A stretch of 64,000 nucleotides of DNA from Phoronis australis (lineage: Eukaryota; Phoronida; Phoronidae): positions 1,170,518-1,234,517 of the forward strand of contig NMRA01000022.1 in assembly GCA_002633005.1 (NCBI GenBank), in the 5' to 3' direction. The notes beneath the pieces were generated by a model that saw only the letters and a list, made by a program, of their open reading frames with translations, was not told the DNA's origin and did no database searches. The position numbers and the translations under genes were made by a program. The first letter of the stretch is position 1, and each line of letters starts with the position of its first letter. Below, piece after piece: positions 12,945 through 25,484 of the stretch.

Positions 12945-13195
12945 CTTCAAAATCCAACTGCTGCCTGGTGGATTGGTAGTAGGCACACCAAGCAAAATTA
13001 ATAAAGGGTACATATTTTTGCTGCATTAAACAAATTTGTTAGGTTGTGAAAGTCACATTTTTGTCCAATTTTAAAAACTCAAATTAACCTAACCACGTGA
13101 ACTTTCCACAAACTATTCAAATATATTGTTTACAAACTTTCAAAACTAAAAATTAAAAATACTTTTGTCCAAATTCACAATGCTCCAACAGGGGC
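12945..13195 (+). repeat. Dispersed repeat, copy 2 (partner at 2440-2710)
   Basis: Same orientation as copy 1 and carrying the ordered blocks AACTGCTGCCTG, AAAGTCACA, TTGTCCAATTTT, ACCACGTG, ACTATTCAA and TTTACAAACTTTC. Several small indels separate the two copies, consistent with an old interspersed repeat. Confidence 0.7.
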
Positions 13196-15375
13196 TTAAG
13201 TAGATACAATGTACAGCCGTGCACGTAAAGAAAAACGAAAGTGTCAATAAGTGGCGCCTTGAGGAAATGAGAAACCCTCATCTCGACTCATCCAACAAGG
13301 AACTCCGAAGATACACAAGCAAACGTAAATAATGTATTCCCACTAGGGGGCAAGTGGTAATCGGATTGGTCCAAAAATTGTTACCATCTGAGCTTCATAG
13401 AAGGCATATGATATATCTCAGCGGAAGCCGGTTGACGGACTCCCGAACGCCCGGACTCCCACACACAGTTGACCACAACATATTCCCATGCAAGAGCATA
13501 AAAGTGGCCCGTTCTAAGTTCCCATCAAAACTCCACCCCTTTCATTTATTGTATTTCTTTAGCATTTTGGACCAGTCCTCACCATTTCACCCATCTCCTT
13601 CTCATTTTGATTTTTCCTATCGCCAGTCCTCGGGTAATATTGACGAACAAAACCTGACAACATCTTTCAAAGATGCATAATTTCCGAACCGAGTTCCTAT
13701 GATTTACGGCACATACATGTACAGGCCTAAGTACTTGAGTCTGATTCAACTTTTTTAAAAATACACACTCTAAAACGATGCATGCGCAACTGGATGTCGT
13801 GTTCACGGTGTTGGGTCTCTTACACAAAGGTTGTGATAAAGCGTTCGTCGATAACAAACGAAGCTTTTAAAGAACATTTGCTTGTAACACACGGCGGGAA
13901 CATATGCGTATGCAAGTTTTGGCATACAGTTGTAGGATGTTTACGAGGTTGCTTTGGCAGTAATCTTGTTAGTTATAGTCCCAAGGATGAAGTACATATA
14001 CCTGTATTAGAAGCGTTGAAAGAAACAATGGCAGCCGATAAAAAATAATGTTCAGCATTCGCTTACCCAATAGAATATCCATTGTCAATGTTATCAGAAT
14101 AACGAAAAAGAAATGCAAAACTAACTATTCTTGTGTGGAATATCTTATTTTCATGTTCAACGGACAGTGAATTTTCGTGGTTTGGTTAATTCCGCGGGTG
14201 CCTTCTAATTATCTTTCATAATAAGACCTCGGGTATTCTTGATTAAAGCTGAACGCTTTCAACCATGGACTGAGGATGATTCGATTACTACTGCAGTTCT
14301 AGCATGGTTATTTCGTCGTAATTTCCCAATGGTAACGATTAATGAAGCCTTAATAGTCCTCAAATGAAACGATATTGAGGTTAACGCTTCTCCGGCTTTA
14401 GACTTGTTCATCGTTTACATCGCTCTGCAACCTATTTTCTAACCAGTAACTTTGACTTATCCATACACCGAGAACAACACTGATCTTAGATTCCTTTGTT
14501 TGCAGACCGGGGAAAAGAAAGGTCTGCAACGGTCACAATGTGTAATAAACCTCTAAACGTGTTGCTACAAAATAAAAGTAGGCTGAATTAGCTTTGGCAC
14601 ATGACGATTAACGACATCTAGGTACGTCTTGTTTACATCAGTTAATGTGAAGGGGCGCGTGTCATGGTTGGTATACTCCCTGACATCTGAAAATTTTAAC
14701 TTATAAATCCCATCATACAGAGTTGTGTTCAACGGCTCAAATACATTGTAAAATCTAAATCAAAGTTACATTGTATGTGCTACGCTGTATGGCAACTGTT
14801 TTGTTACTAACATCGACTTGTATAGTTAATGTAAAAACTACAAGAAAACTGTCATGGTATATACGTGTAGATGAGTTGTGTTATTGCTAACCACCGAATG
14901 AGCGGAATCGGAGTTCACAAGAAAAGTAACCATTTGTCCAACGTAAATGGTAAGTATGCCAGTTGGACTAACCCAACTCTCAACACAAACACAAGAGGAT
15001 TTCATACAGAAGCTCAGCTTGTTACTTCGAGTAGTATGAAGCACAACTTGGGGAGACACCAAACTTGTATAAAATCCCACGCCATTTAAGTTTTGTCTCA
15101 TAATCAACCATAAAACATTGCGGTTCTACACAAGTCCGTAGGAGTGTTAACAGTATTGGGAAGGTACACAATTCCATAGAACTGTTGGATGAACTAACAG
15201 ATTAAAACAGCACGTGTAGTAAAGCCAACACCAACAAACAAGTAGAGGAACAGTGTTGCAATTCAAATACACAAAACAGTACTAGACTCTACGTAAAATA
15301 CGAGATTTTCTTGAACTAAAACGTTCAGGAGTGCGTCAACTTACAATAGAATATAACTTTCAGGTTGTCATGATG

Positions 15376-15491
15376 ACAATTTTGCTCAACACTTTGCAAC
15401 TGGTGCTAACAATAATGATTATTTGCTAATTCTCTTATTAGCAAATTATCATTATTGTTAGCAGCAGTTGCAAAGTGCTGAGCCAAATTGT
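15376..15491. repeat. Long near-perfect foldback (55-bp arms, 6-nt loop)
   Basis: The arms at 15376-15430 and 15437-15491 are reverse complements with only four mismatches, symmetric about a TCTCTT loop. The innermost arm sequence is ATTTGCTAAT facing ATTAGCAAAT. No open frame, no target-site duplication that I can define and no tandem structure accompany it. Its size fits a miniature foldback element or a source of hairpin RNA; it is longer than a typical animal pre-miRNA. Confidence 0.9.
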
Positions 15492-18210
15492 CAAATTGTA
15501 TTGCTACAGTAGCTTCTCGTCAACAGGCTGAATCTCAGACATGTTTTGTAGGGGGAAACTACTCTGATCCATCATCCTCTATGATAAACAAATTATGCCT
15601 AAAATCTTGAAATGATGAACATGCCCAATAAAAATGAAATTTTGTTCTTGCCCTTTGATCACAAAAATATCACAGAGGCGAGTGGAGAAAACCAAGTTGA
15701 TGCAAATAAGAGTTTGCGTCAATTAATCTACCAAAATTACGAGATTGAAACCATCGAAGTCTAAGATCAGATATACAACAGTAATCTACAGAATGAAACA
15801 TGAAAAGTAAATTATCAACACACATGTCAAAATTTCGGCTCACAACAAAAAGGTACAGTAACATTAAGTTATTAGTGGAAATTTACTTTGTATTTTTTAT
15901 ACTACGGAAACTGGTAGGTTCGGAGTGGAATGGGTATGAAAAAGAAGATGTTAAATCAGCAGAACATACATTCCCTTGCCGTTTTAAAAAATAATTTTCA
16001 ATCTAGTACATTGGAAATTTGTAGGCCAGGCATTCCATTTACATCAGAGGCACAGCCATCTCTTTATCTGAAAGTGAACTTATGCTCAAAGATTTATAGC
16101 CTCAAGTAATTTCCAAATTCTGAAAAATAAAGTACTTAAAATATTATCATGCCGTTTTGTTTGTTTATAATTCATAAATTCTTGATTAAATTATTTTAAA
16201 AAGTACAAACTAGATAGCTAAATGCAATAATGGACTAGAAATGAAACATTTTGGAAAGATAGAAACTTCTTTTCGCACAAAATGATTTGATACTTTTTTT
16301 AAAGTTTAGTTATTTTGAAACTTTTTGAAGAATCGTTTTTGTATATGTTTAAATGAAATGGGAAAAAGACTACTACTAGTACCATAGATTAAATACCCCT
16401 TTAAATCGATGCTGTTTCTACCTGAAGCACACATGTCATAAAACAAAAGCCACGACAGAAAACTTTTGCATATATCATTGATAACTAATTCCCGAACTAC
16501 TACACTGGGGTATTTACCCATAGTTTAGTACATTCGTATGAAAATTGATCTACAGCCTCACTCTCTTCTGATGCCAATCTTTATTCAACATTAAAATCAC
16601 TTTGAAAACTGTCATACTGATGCTACTTAAGTTTTAATGCAGTCCAAACACGTGGTTATCGTGGTAATAACATCCAATTTATGAGATAGGCAACACCCCG
16701 AAATTCCAAGAAATTGTTGCCATTCCAAGTACTGTAGGTACAATGTATGGTTATCTGATTCAAACATAACTTTACCATTAAAAAATGAAATTGATAACTT
16801 TGGTTGGCAGAATACCTGGTTATCTTGGCAACGGTGTATGTTTCAGCTTGGCACTCCATGTGTTTCAGGCGAGGGTTTACTATAGGTACTTTGAACATAG
16901 TTGCTTGCTTTTAACCACAATGTCTTTGCAAATAAAGCTAAAACTGTTGATTCTGTCCGGCTGACTGTGTGAGCCTCCTGGCTCCTAACACGAGCCAGTA
17001 ACGTGACATGACATAAATGACATGACAACCTGGTAAAATGACGAACCACATTATATTGATGCCATCATCGTGGCCCCTTCGAGATGGGCCACCCTTACTT
17101 CCGCCCCCAATCCTCCCTCCCTCCCTCAATTCCTCCCTGCCAGATAATGGGACTCATGATTAATGCCTCCCGGCTTCATACTGCACTGTTTTTAAATACA
17201 ACACGATCTTGTAATGAACTGATTTTGAACAGAACGTTTTGAAAGAAAACGTTGTTTATCGTTGAAATGAGGCACGCACGCGATGTTGGCCAAATCTTAA
17301 AAGCGAAAATTTTCATAAGAAGCGGGTAATTTGTGACAAGAGCTAAATCAAAACGATGTTGCAAGATTGTGTGAATTTCAATCTCTAAAGGTGTAAACAC
17401 GGCTTTTTTATCATTTTGGCATATGTTTACTACACATGACGCTTACACACTTTCCAAGCATTGTCCAAGTAAATTAAATGAAACCCCTTAAAATGTTGCT
17501 CTGATGTAATGAGAAATGGGAGTAGAACGTGTAGATGCTGATGACTGTATTTATCAGGATACCAACCGCCCTCTTTACTAAGCCTACTTCAAAAGTACAG
17601 CTCCGTGGTTGATACAAGTTTTGCGAAGCAAATAATAGTTGTTTCATACATGTACAAGGTTTGTCTCAAAGCGTTCATCGTAATTTCAAATGTACGTACC
17701 ATTGCTCCCGTGGTCACTTGACAGTAATCCTTCCATTATTCTTTTATTTTTCTGTAACGAAAAGCAAAAAAATAAAATTGTTGTAACTTCTACTAGTCTC
17801 ATGTTTTTTTTAATGTGCAATCGTTACATCACCTCAATAGAAAGCGGTGTGCAACTTTACGTCAAGCTGGAGTATGGAGTAGGTTTTCGGGATGGAAGGA
17901 GATTTGGGTATCACAAAATACAGAATTTATCATATGTAAATGATCAAAGGTATACTTCAAATACAAGATGGGCCTTGCACAGCAGGTGTGTACACTGTAC
18001 AGATGTTGGCAGATCTTATGGCTGACTGACATTAAGTTTGTTTCTCCTTGATATGTACATTTAGAAAATGTGAGAAGTTTCACTAAGAATAAGGTGGAAC
18101 GACAAGATATGGAAGTGTACTTCCACCTAATGTTACACTCACATTTGCATACTGTTCACTTTCTCCCGAATCTATGCTTGATGTGTTATCTATTCATTGG
18201 TTTCCCTTAC

Positions 18211-18357
18211 CTTCCAAAGCGCAAGGAAATCTTGCTGCTCCACTCTCAGTAGCTCTGTAGCTTCGGCAGTGACAACAGCGACACCGTGCGGTGTCTCACC
18301 GAGGACGCTGTCACCAAACGAGCTCCCTTCTTCGAGTCTATGCAACTTAACACAGTC
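18211..18357 (-). CDS. Rapgef4: EPAC/RAPGEF4-like exon: second half of cyclic-nucleotide-binding domain A
   Basis: This 147-bp exon (49 codons, phase 0 to phase 0) lies between a TTTCATTTTAG acceptor and an AAG-GTAAGG donor on the minus strand. It encodes the C-terminal beta-strands, the phosphate-binding cassette and the hinge helix of a cAMP-binding domain. GSSFGDSVLGETP aligns with GTAFGESILDNTP of vertebrate EPAC2, and TELLRVEQQDFLALW aligns with the SELLRIEQ.DFKALW hinge. EPAC proteins are Rap1/Rap2 exchange factors released from autoinhibition by cAMP; CNB-A is the extra, weakly binding N-terminal domain of EPAC2. One feature is odd: the cassette reads FGD then TPHG where family members have FGE then PR, so the phosphate-contacting arginine is absent. 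It joins in frame to the exon at 39996, 21.6 kb upstream. Confidence 0.93.
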
Positions 18358-20204
18358 CTAAAATGAAACGACAATATTAAGGTATTGTCGCCACTGTGTT
18401 CACTTGTTGGAGATACATGTATGCCTATGTTAAAATGCTTTAAAAGCGATCGTTGAGTCTTCTCTCAATAATGACTTCCCTGCTCATCTACGATGTGTTT
18501 GTGACAGACTGAACAAATTGTGCCATCCACGATCTGACTGCATTGCTAAAACAAATGAATTAAACGCGTTCACAAGATAATTGGTTCTATAATTTATCTT
18601 AGACAATTAAAATTGATTTCTCGCATTATAAACAGAGTTACAAACTTAATCACGCTCTTTCAGAACAATTTGTCAATTTCGCCATGATGTTCTCGTTATA
18701 TTTCTACGAGTACGTGCAACTGGAACACCCCGCGCTATATCCATAACATAACCGTTTTCCCTCACATGTGAACGTTTTTTGAATTGCGTATGCATGAACT
18801 TCAGGCATACGGCAAGTCATGTGACTTCAAGTTTTAGAATGATTGACAGCAACTGAAGTTCGTACATGTACATGCGCAGACAGTTCGTACATGCGCAGAT
18901 AAATTACCTCTGAGGGGAAAGTTGAAGCTACGGAAATACCCGAGTTGTTCCAAATGGATTACTTCATACGGGTATTGACAAGTGAGCTTGTTCTTTGCCA
19001 GGTATATTTCCATAAATAAAATATCTACCATTCAAACTGCTCTTTTCTTGCGTGTAAAGAATGTACTAGGCTAATATAAATGTTTGACTCGACCAAGGAT
19101 CTATAAAAATGCATTTGACTGCGTGCTTGATACAGGAGTAAACGTTAAAAAATGCCACTATGGATCAAAGCGGTAGTTTGATTAGTCTAAAACTCGTCGT
19201 CATCTGTTGTCAGATCCATAGGAACAAAGCTGCCAAATTTCAAAAACATCCTTCAAAGGGTTAGGGAGATACGGTGGCGGATGCAAAAAATACAATTAGT
19301 ACGTGCCAGAGTATTCAAACCCGCCCGAAAATCAATGTGCGCCGCAGTCTCTTCACCAGAAATATATCAGTCTACCAAGTTTCATCATGGTCCTTTGACC
19401 CGATGGATTGAGAGGAGGATGGAGAGGAGGAGTCCAAAAATTGACACAGAAATTTTGAAAGTGGTATGTAAATGACACAGTATACTATGAGTCGGTCCAA
19501 AAAGGAGAAGGCGTCCTCGTCTCAAAAGTCTAAATTTCGTGAAGACCCAACAGGAACTCCGAAAATGCAAGCAAACGCAAATATACAGTAACTGAAACTG
19601 CCACTGCCACAGCGGGAGTCGAATGAGTACGAAACTCGTCGATATCTCTCGTCAGCTTCATAGAAAAACATCTGCCAAATCTGAGTAGGAGATAGAAAAG
19701 CGTACGCCAGACTTTGCATGCTTGGATGGCGGACTCCTAGACAGAGATGCACCCGTATACGCAAGCATTTACGAAAGTCAACTTTTGATTTAGACCACTT
19801 GCCGTTACGAAACTGGTCCAAGATTTGACTCACTCAAATTGGCGGTACAGTAATTCCAATGTTTCAAAAGAACTACAAGTTGCTATTGCTTGATACAAAG
19901 CTCTGCAAGTTAGCTTGTCACGGCGGGTCACTTTATGCGCCGTGCATGCTCTCAAGGTATAAGAAATTGTCAGTTTTTTGCAAACTCACGGGGAACTATC
20001 ATCCCAAAAAGGATTAAGTTAAAAACAATTTTAAAACGGTAAGTACATGAACAGTAGACAAAATATGACATTCGCTTCTTGAAAGGAGCGCGGGTACCCA
20101 ATTGCCTCCATAGGGTCGTGGTGTTTCACATTCAGATTCCATTGATGAACTCACCTGGCATCGAGTTTTCCAATAGTCAATCAAGGGTGATAATCTTTTT
20201 CGTA

Positions 20205-21056
20205 GGTCGTTCAGGGGTAGCGTCGCCCATAATCTTGCTCGTAATGACGACCGAGTGTTCGCTCGTGTTTCACGACTGAAATCGCTCGCCCGCAATTATG
20301 CTCGTAGCTACGATCGAGACTTCGCTCGTAATCGTTTTATCCAATGAAAAATTGATGTGTAGCTCACGTGAGTTCTGAAGCAGTTGTACCCTCGTTATTT
20401 TACGCTCGTATTAGTATTATCCGCTCGTAGTCTTCCGTTCGCAGTTTTAGTGTTTAGAAGGTAAGACCACAACTGCGATATTTTTAAGTGCAAAAAATGG
20501 GAACATATCGAAGATTGACTGATATTTTTCACTTAGCAATCCTTGGCAATTGAAAATTATCCGTCTTAATACTTATTGGAAATGTATATCTACGAGGTTG
20601 TCTGACAATGTTTTTATTTTATTTGTTGAAATTGCCATGTTTTTTCAACATTTAGGACAAGTTTCGTTCTTATACTCTAGTTAGCAGTGCGTGCAGATGA
20701 TACAGTATATGACATTGCAAAATTCAAAACTGTTTTCAGGGGTACTGACTTTTTTAAAAGAATTTCTAAATATTGGTGGTAAATCACTCATTGTTTATTC
20801 AGTACATTTGAATAACAAACCATTTGAAGTACACAACCGAATTAAGCCAGTATCAGTTGAATGGCTGGTTGTCTCGTGTAAAGGCTTAAATCTAACGACG
20901 CCATCTTGCTAAAATTACGACCGTACATTTTTAGAGCGCACGTGACCTACAGATTAATTTCTCATTGGATATGACGATTACGGTCGTAAACCAGATGTGA
21001 TGTCTCGGTCATCATTACTAGCGTAATTACGGGCGACACTTACTCCCGAACGGCCC
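20205..21056. mobile_element. MITE-like DNA transposon with long terminal inverted repeats
   Basis: The left end (GGTCGTTCAGGGGTAG, GTCGCCC, then GTAATGACGACCGAG) reappears inverted at the right end (GGGCCGTTCGGGAGTAAG, GTCGCCCGTAAT, GTAATGATGACCGAG). After an internal indel both ends also share ATCCAATGA.AAATT and a GTAG.TCACGTG block. The terminal inverted repeats therefore extend over roughly 100-150 bp of an 852-bp element. The left arm has an extra insertion built from GCTCGTA repeats. The 74-codon open frame inside (20691-20912) is unrecognised. No target-site duplication is certain, so the superfamily is not assigned. Confidence 0.75.
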
Positions 21057-23617
21057 ATGATGGATCTGAACACAAAACGGATGCTTGTGCAATATTATCT
21101 ACCGTAACTTGAGTCATAATTCAGATTAGCGCATGGATGCGAAGTGCTCGAGCAGAACACTTATCTAATAATGGTTATCCAATTATTGTCATTGAGCAGC
21201 AATTGAGTAGATATTTGTGTCAAATAATTATTTAGATACAATTTGAAATGTTGAAACAAAAAATCAGATTGCAGCTTATTACGGTGAAAATCTGACAAAG
21301 TACCCTCGTCCTGGAACACTTCACAAGACTATAATATTAATCGAGACTAATTGCGAGTCGTGAGCCTCGTGTAGTTACAAATTTGATCCTTCCTTGCCCA
21401 ATTATTCAGCGAAAACCCAGAACTGGAGTAAAACAAACTGTCCGGGGGCTATGGCGTGCATTGGTACATGTAGGTACGCACCAACAACTTGGGTGAGTAC
21501 CCTTCCCTCTCCAGCACACACCAGACTTCTTCGTATCGTCTCAGGTGGATAAATAAAAGAGATAGGAACAGAAGAAGGTCTCGTTATTTAGCATCGTCTC
21601 GCGTGCCTACTCTACAGGAAAACCCCCCGTTTGGTTTCAGCTCCTAACGACAGCGTTCTCTTGGAATCGGTTTACTGGTATACAAGAGAATCGAGACCTA
21701 ACGCATCCATTCAGCTATTTTTAACCTGTTTCTTGGGGTGAAATGAGGACAACCCGACTTTTTCACCAAAAATTCAACTTTAGAAAAAAAAAACTTCGAA
21801 AAATTGTTTTTAGTTAAAAAATATCAATTGTCATTAACGTGAAGCCGTCGCTAATTCGGTAATTGTTATACTCCACACAATTGGAACTTAGTTTAGAATC
21901 CCTGATAAACAAACCTCTTGACGACAGCGGCACTTGTATTGACAAAGTGCAGTGGAAAAGTGGTAAAGTTTATAATTTTATATTTGGATGTACCATAACT
22001 CAACTGCATCAGTTCGCGAAACATAGTGTAAAAAGCTGATTGAGGGATTTACGTAGAAACTGTAGCGAGTTAATTAAATACGACACAGACATAACGAAAT
22101 GCAAGTTCGGCGTGCGAAAAACACGTCTGTTTACGTGTCGCTCGAACCAACCATCCAACGTTTTGATTACTTTGTTTAGATTCATGTGTTGTTCTACACA
22201 CGCAAACCTTGGTTAAAGCTGAGAAAACATCGAGTCGTGCTCAAATCGGTTATGGAACTTTTTAGCAAAAAGTTACTTCAATAAAGCCCGATTCGTAGCG
22301 ATGACTAATACAAATAAGAGTGTTTTCGATGCCTGCCGACCAGAAAGCCTGATTTTGCAATTGAAAAAGGAAGCGAGAACTTTATATCGATGCATCGCCA
22401 TCTTGACAATTTCGAATGCGGTGTCTTTACAAAGCGAATAGCTACTTTAATATGAGAATAGAACAGTGAAAAGCTACTCAAATGGGTCGGTGATCACACG
22501 GTTGTTAAGTGGCAGATTACTGGGTTGTCTGCTTCCCCGTTCATTAGATTTTCTCTACACGTCGGTGGTTTGAGTGAGGAAAACAGGGTTTCCCGTGTAA
22601 GTCACGTTCAAATTGCTAATTCTGGTCACTAAAAGGGCGAAGCGAAGGAATTTAAAGGAACTAAACCCTAATATCCGGAAGATCAATCGGCTAAATTAAG
22701 CATGCGCACCACAATAAAAACCGGATGTGCGTCAGCGCAGCATGAGAATTCCAACGGTTGATGTCGGCCGCTTCATAAACTTTACCAGCGCGATGTATAC
22801 TGTATTGTTTTATGTGACATGTATTTATCATGCTGGAGAAAAATAAAAATATGAAAAAAAATACCAGCGCAGTTATTTAGGTCACCTGAGAATTGTCACC
22901 TTTTCACGTATAATTATTAGGCGAGCTTCTTACAAAATACACGCATTCGAGTATCCAACATTCCTGAAACTGGAAGTTGACATCACATTAAGCCATCGCT
23001 ACTATTTACAGAGTCGCTTATGGTGAAATCTTCATTGGTATCGACAGCTCCGCAAATTGAGTGTCTGTCATTCTCAAGATAAGTGTTGTGGATACGTTTT
23101 CGAAATGCTGGACGGTCTTTCGCCATGATTTTTGAAACAGATGCAGATGCAGCTCTGTAATCGGCAAGCGAACAAGTCAATGACTGGGAGCGCTCCGTGA
23201 GCTCAACTTGTTTTCCGTACGCTTTGTTCTCAAGCACACATTTACAATGTACAATGAGCATTTATTTTGTATTGCAGTAATGCAGACTTTCACCAGCCGT
23301 TATTCGTTTCCCTCGACAAGTAGTAACGTGGTTTCTATATCCAAACATCTCGGAAAGGCCGAGAAACAGTAAACGGTAATTTCAACAGAAGTATCAGTAT
23401 CCAATAAACACTATGATAAGCGAAACAAAATGGTAAAGCATTCAGCGACAGTCTCAAGAGCAAAATGTATAGCCAGCGTCTTTTTATGTGTTTTTCAAGT
23501 CCCATTCCATCGCCCCAACTGAAGCCATTCATAAATAGTGCATTCCTACATTCAACTACGAAGAAGTACTCCCGGAGTACTTAGGAATGCAAGAAGGTTT
23601 GTGTAACAAAAAAGTGA

Positions 23618-25092
23618 CCCACCACCACAAAATGAGTCTTAAGTCGGGATTTGTCATTTCTTAATTGTTATTTTTTCTGAAAATACAGTGTTTTCTGATC
23701 ATTTTGAGGTTTGAAACCTGTCCTTATCTTCACAAATGACCGAGTTATTGCCAATTCTAGTCGGGGAAAGCGAAAATTTAGAGCTTTCAAAAGTCAAGGA
23801 AAATGGCCGACAAAAAGTGCCGATAGTGTCTTTAAAATTTCCATAGCAACCTGCAGTTGAATGCTACATTTCAGACTTATTAGTATACACAACAACATAA
23901 ACAAATAAAACTAATAAAAAATTAGAAAGAATAGAGACCTTATTATGTAATCTCAGCCAAAAAGGAGTGATATTCATGTTGGGTTGCTGCAACTGGGTCA
24001 ATAAATTTCCCACCTAAAGTATACAGGGTCAGTCCACTTGTGGCAGGAGGGGTTACCGCAAGTAAAACAAGTAGTTAAAGTGTATTTTGTAGAAGTTTAA
24101 TAAAATGAAGTCCTGTAGATTACAAAATACAAGTTTCTGGCTGATTTTTGTTCAAAGTGATTCAAAATGTTACGCTAGTGTGAATAATTTTGAAAAAAAT
24201 GACAATCACTCATCCCTATCCAAGTCCACTGACACTGACTGAAGAGCAACGATTTCCTCGACTTCTCACCGACTGATTCAGCCCTATCGAAGATTGTTCT
24301 CTCTTGCAGTAATATTCAGCTGCTTGCACCCCGATCCACTGGCTTTGCAGAAAAAGACATTGTTGTGCGATTAAGCTAATCCGGACTGTTTTCTTCAAGT
24401 TCTGTTTGTTCCAATCCAACTACTTGGAATCCAACGTAGCAGTATTCGCGAGGGGTCGATCATGAAACTCATCTGGCGACGAGTTGCTGTCGTCAGACGA
24501 CTCGTCGCTGTCACGAAATTCCTCCTTGTCTCCATCAACAAATGTGCTCTTTGATGAGTTCAGTTAATTCTCGCTGATCTTGATACGGCAGTCAGAGGCA
24601 AGAGTTAATCACTGAGATATCAGCTACTCGGCAACCAGCCATCTTACTGTCTTGAAAAACATGCCGTGACCTTGCGACCCCACAGTTTTACACCTACTTA
24701 TCTAGTTCTAGCGAATGAGGTCAGCGATGCATTAGGTTAAAAGGTCGTTGCTANTACTACATGCATAATGAGCAGAGTTTGACCTTTCTGTTGATGTGTT
24801 TACGAGTGAATTGGGTCACCGGAAGACTGAGCAATGAGGACACGAAAACCGGCAAATTTCGATGAAAATTTCACGAGATCTGCAGTCGTGGAGAAAGGTG
24901 ATGTTTTTCAAAATGAAATAAATAAGGTTTAAAATGAAGTTTGCTTGTTTTAAAGTATTGTTTTGTGAAGTAGAATGAATAAAATAACCATAATCTACAA
25001 TAAAAATTGACCTAATTTTAACCGATAGCGACTGTTTGCAGTCTGGTCAGGAAATAGAGTTTCCGACTTAAGACTCATTTTGTCGTGGTGAA
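23618..25092 (-). mobile_element. Decayed DNA transposon with terminal inverted repeats and acidic coding remnant
   Basis: ACAAAATGAGTCTTAAGT at the left end (about 23627-23645) occurs inverted at 25061-25083, each flanked outside by CACCAC. The two ends bracket about 1.47 kb. Between them, on the minus strand around 24420-24570, runs an open stretch rich in acidic residues and serine (DKEEFRDSDESSDDSNSS), preceded in a neighbouring frame by DQRELTELIKEHI. A 67-codon frame follows at 24216-24419. The frames are interrupted by stops and shifts. Acidic Ser/Asp-rich N-termini are common in several transposase families, so I infer a dead transposase gene, but no DDE motif is readable. Position 24754 is an N. 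Confidence 0.5.
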
Positions 25093-25186
25093 ACGACAAT
25101 CAAATAGTTCGTCAGGTGACAAAAACGAAGAATTCTCAATAGTTCTTCATAGTGAGATTTGCGGTGTATTAGTGTGATTGCCATGA

Positions 25187-25351
25187 ATGCTATTCAATAG
25201 TTCCTTGAAGTTGTCTACTAGAACAAATGAAGTCAAGAACTTTAGCCTCTGCTCCGTGTTCTACCCCGATACGGGAGTCCTGCCGTTTTCATACCATATC
25301 CTGGTTCAGAGGAGATTTTTGCACGAGCACAGGTACCCATCCAGTACGTAA
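25187..25351 (+). pseudogene. Coding-like fragment, unidentified (part 1)
   Basis: A 54-codon frame from an ATG at 25187 reads like ordinary protein, with VFYPDTGVLPFSYH in its middle and QRRFLHEHRYP near its end. It stops at 25349. A GTACCC donor would be possible at 25331 but is poor. I do not recognise the family. Composition is far more protein-like than the surrounding intron, and a second protein-like stretch follows at 25485 on the same strand. It sits just outside the right inverted repeat of the transposon at 23618-25092. A retrocopy fragment, another repeat or a small nested gene are all possible. Confidence 0.25.
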
Positions 25352-25484
25352 CCTTTATTCTTGTAATCTAGAGTTATATCATTTTGATTACTGTTTTTTT
25401 TTTGCTATAGTGCTCACCGAAATAATACATTTCCCGTTCTTAGAAATCGCTAAGGTACATGTAACTATCGTAGGCGTGACCTAA

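Larger units (their letters stand above)
4360..18210 (-). other. Presumed large intron (left part)
   Basis: About 13.8 kb without a supportable exon. Contents listed separately are the repeat copy at 12945-13195, the SINE head at 10795-10868 and foldbacks at 11468-11514 and 15376-15491. A diffuse repeat at about 13280-13480 is related to 19550-19760. The remaining open frames, including the 139-codon plus-strand frame at 4500-4919, show no domain, no splice support and no similarity to anything I know. Confidence 0.4.
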
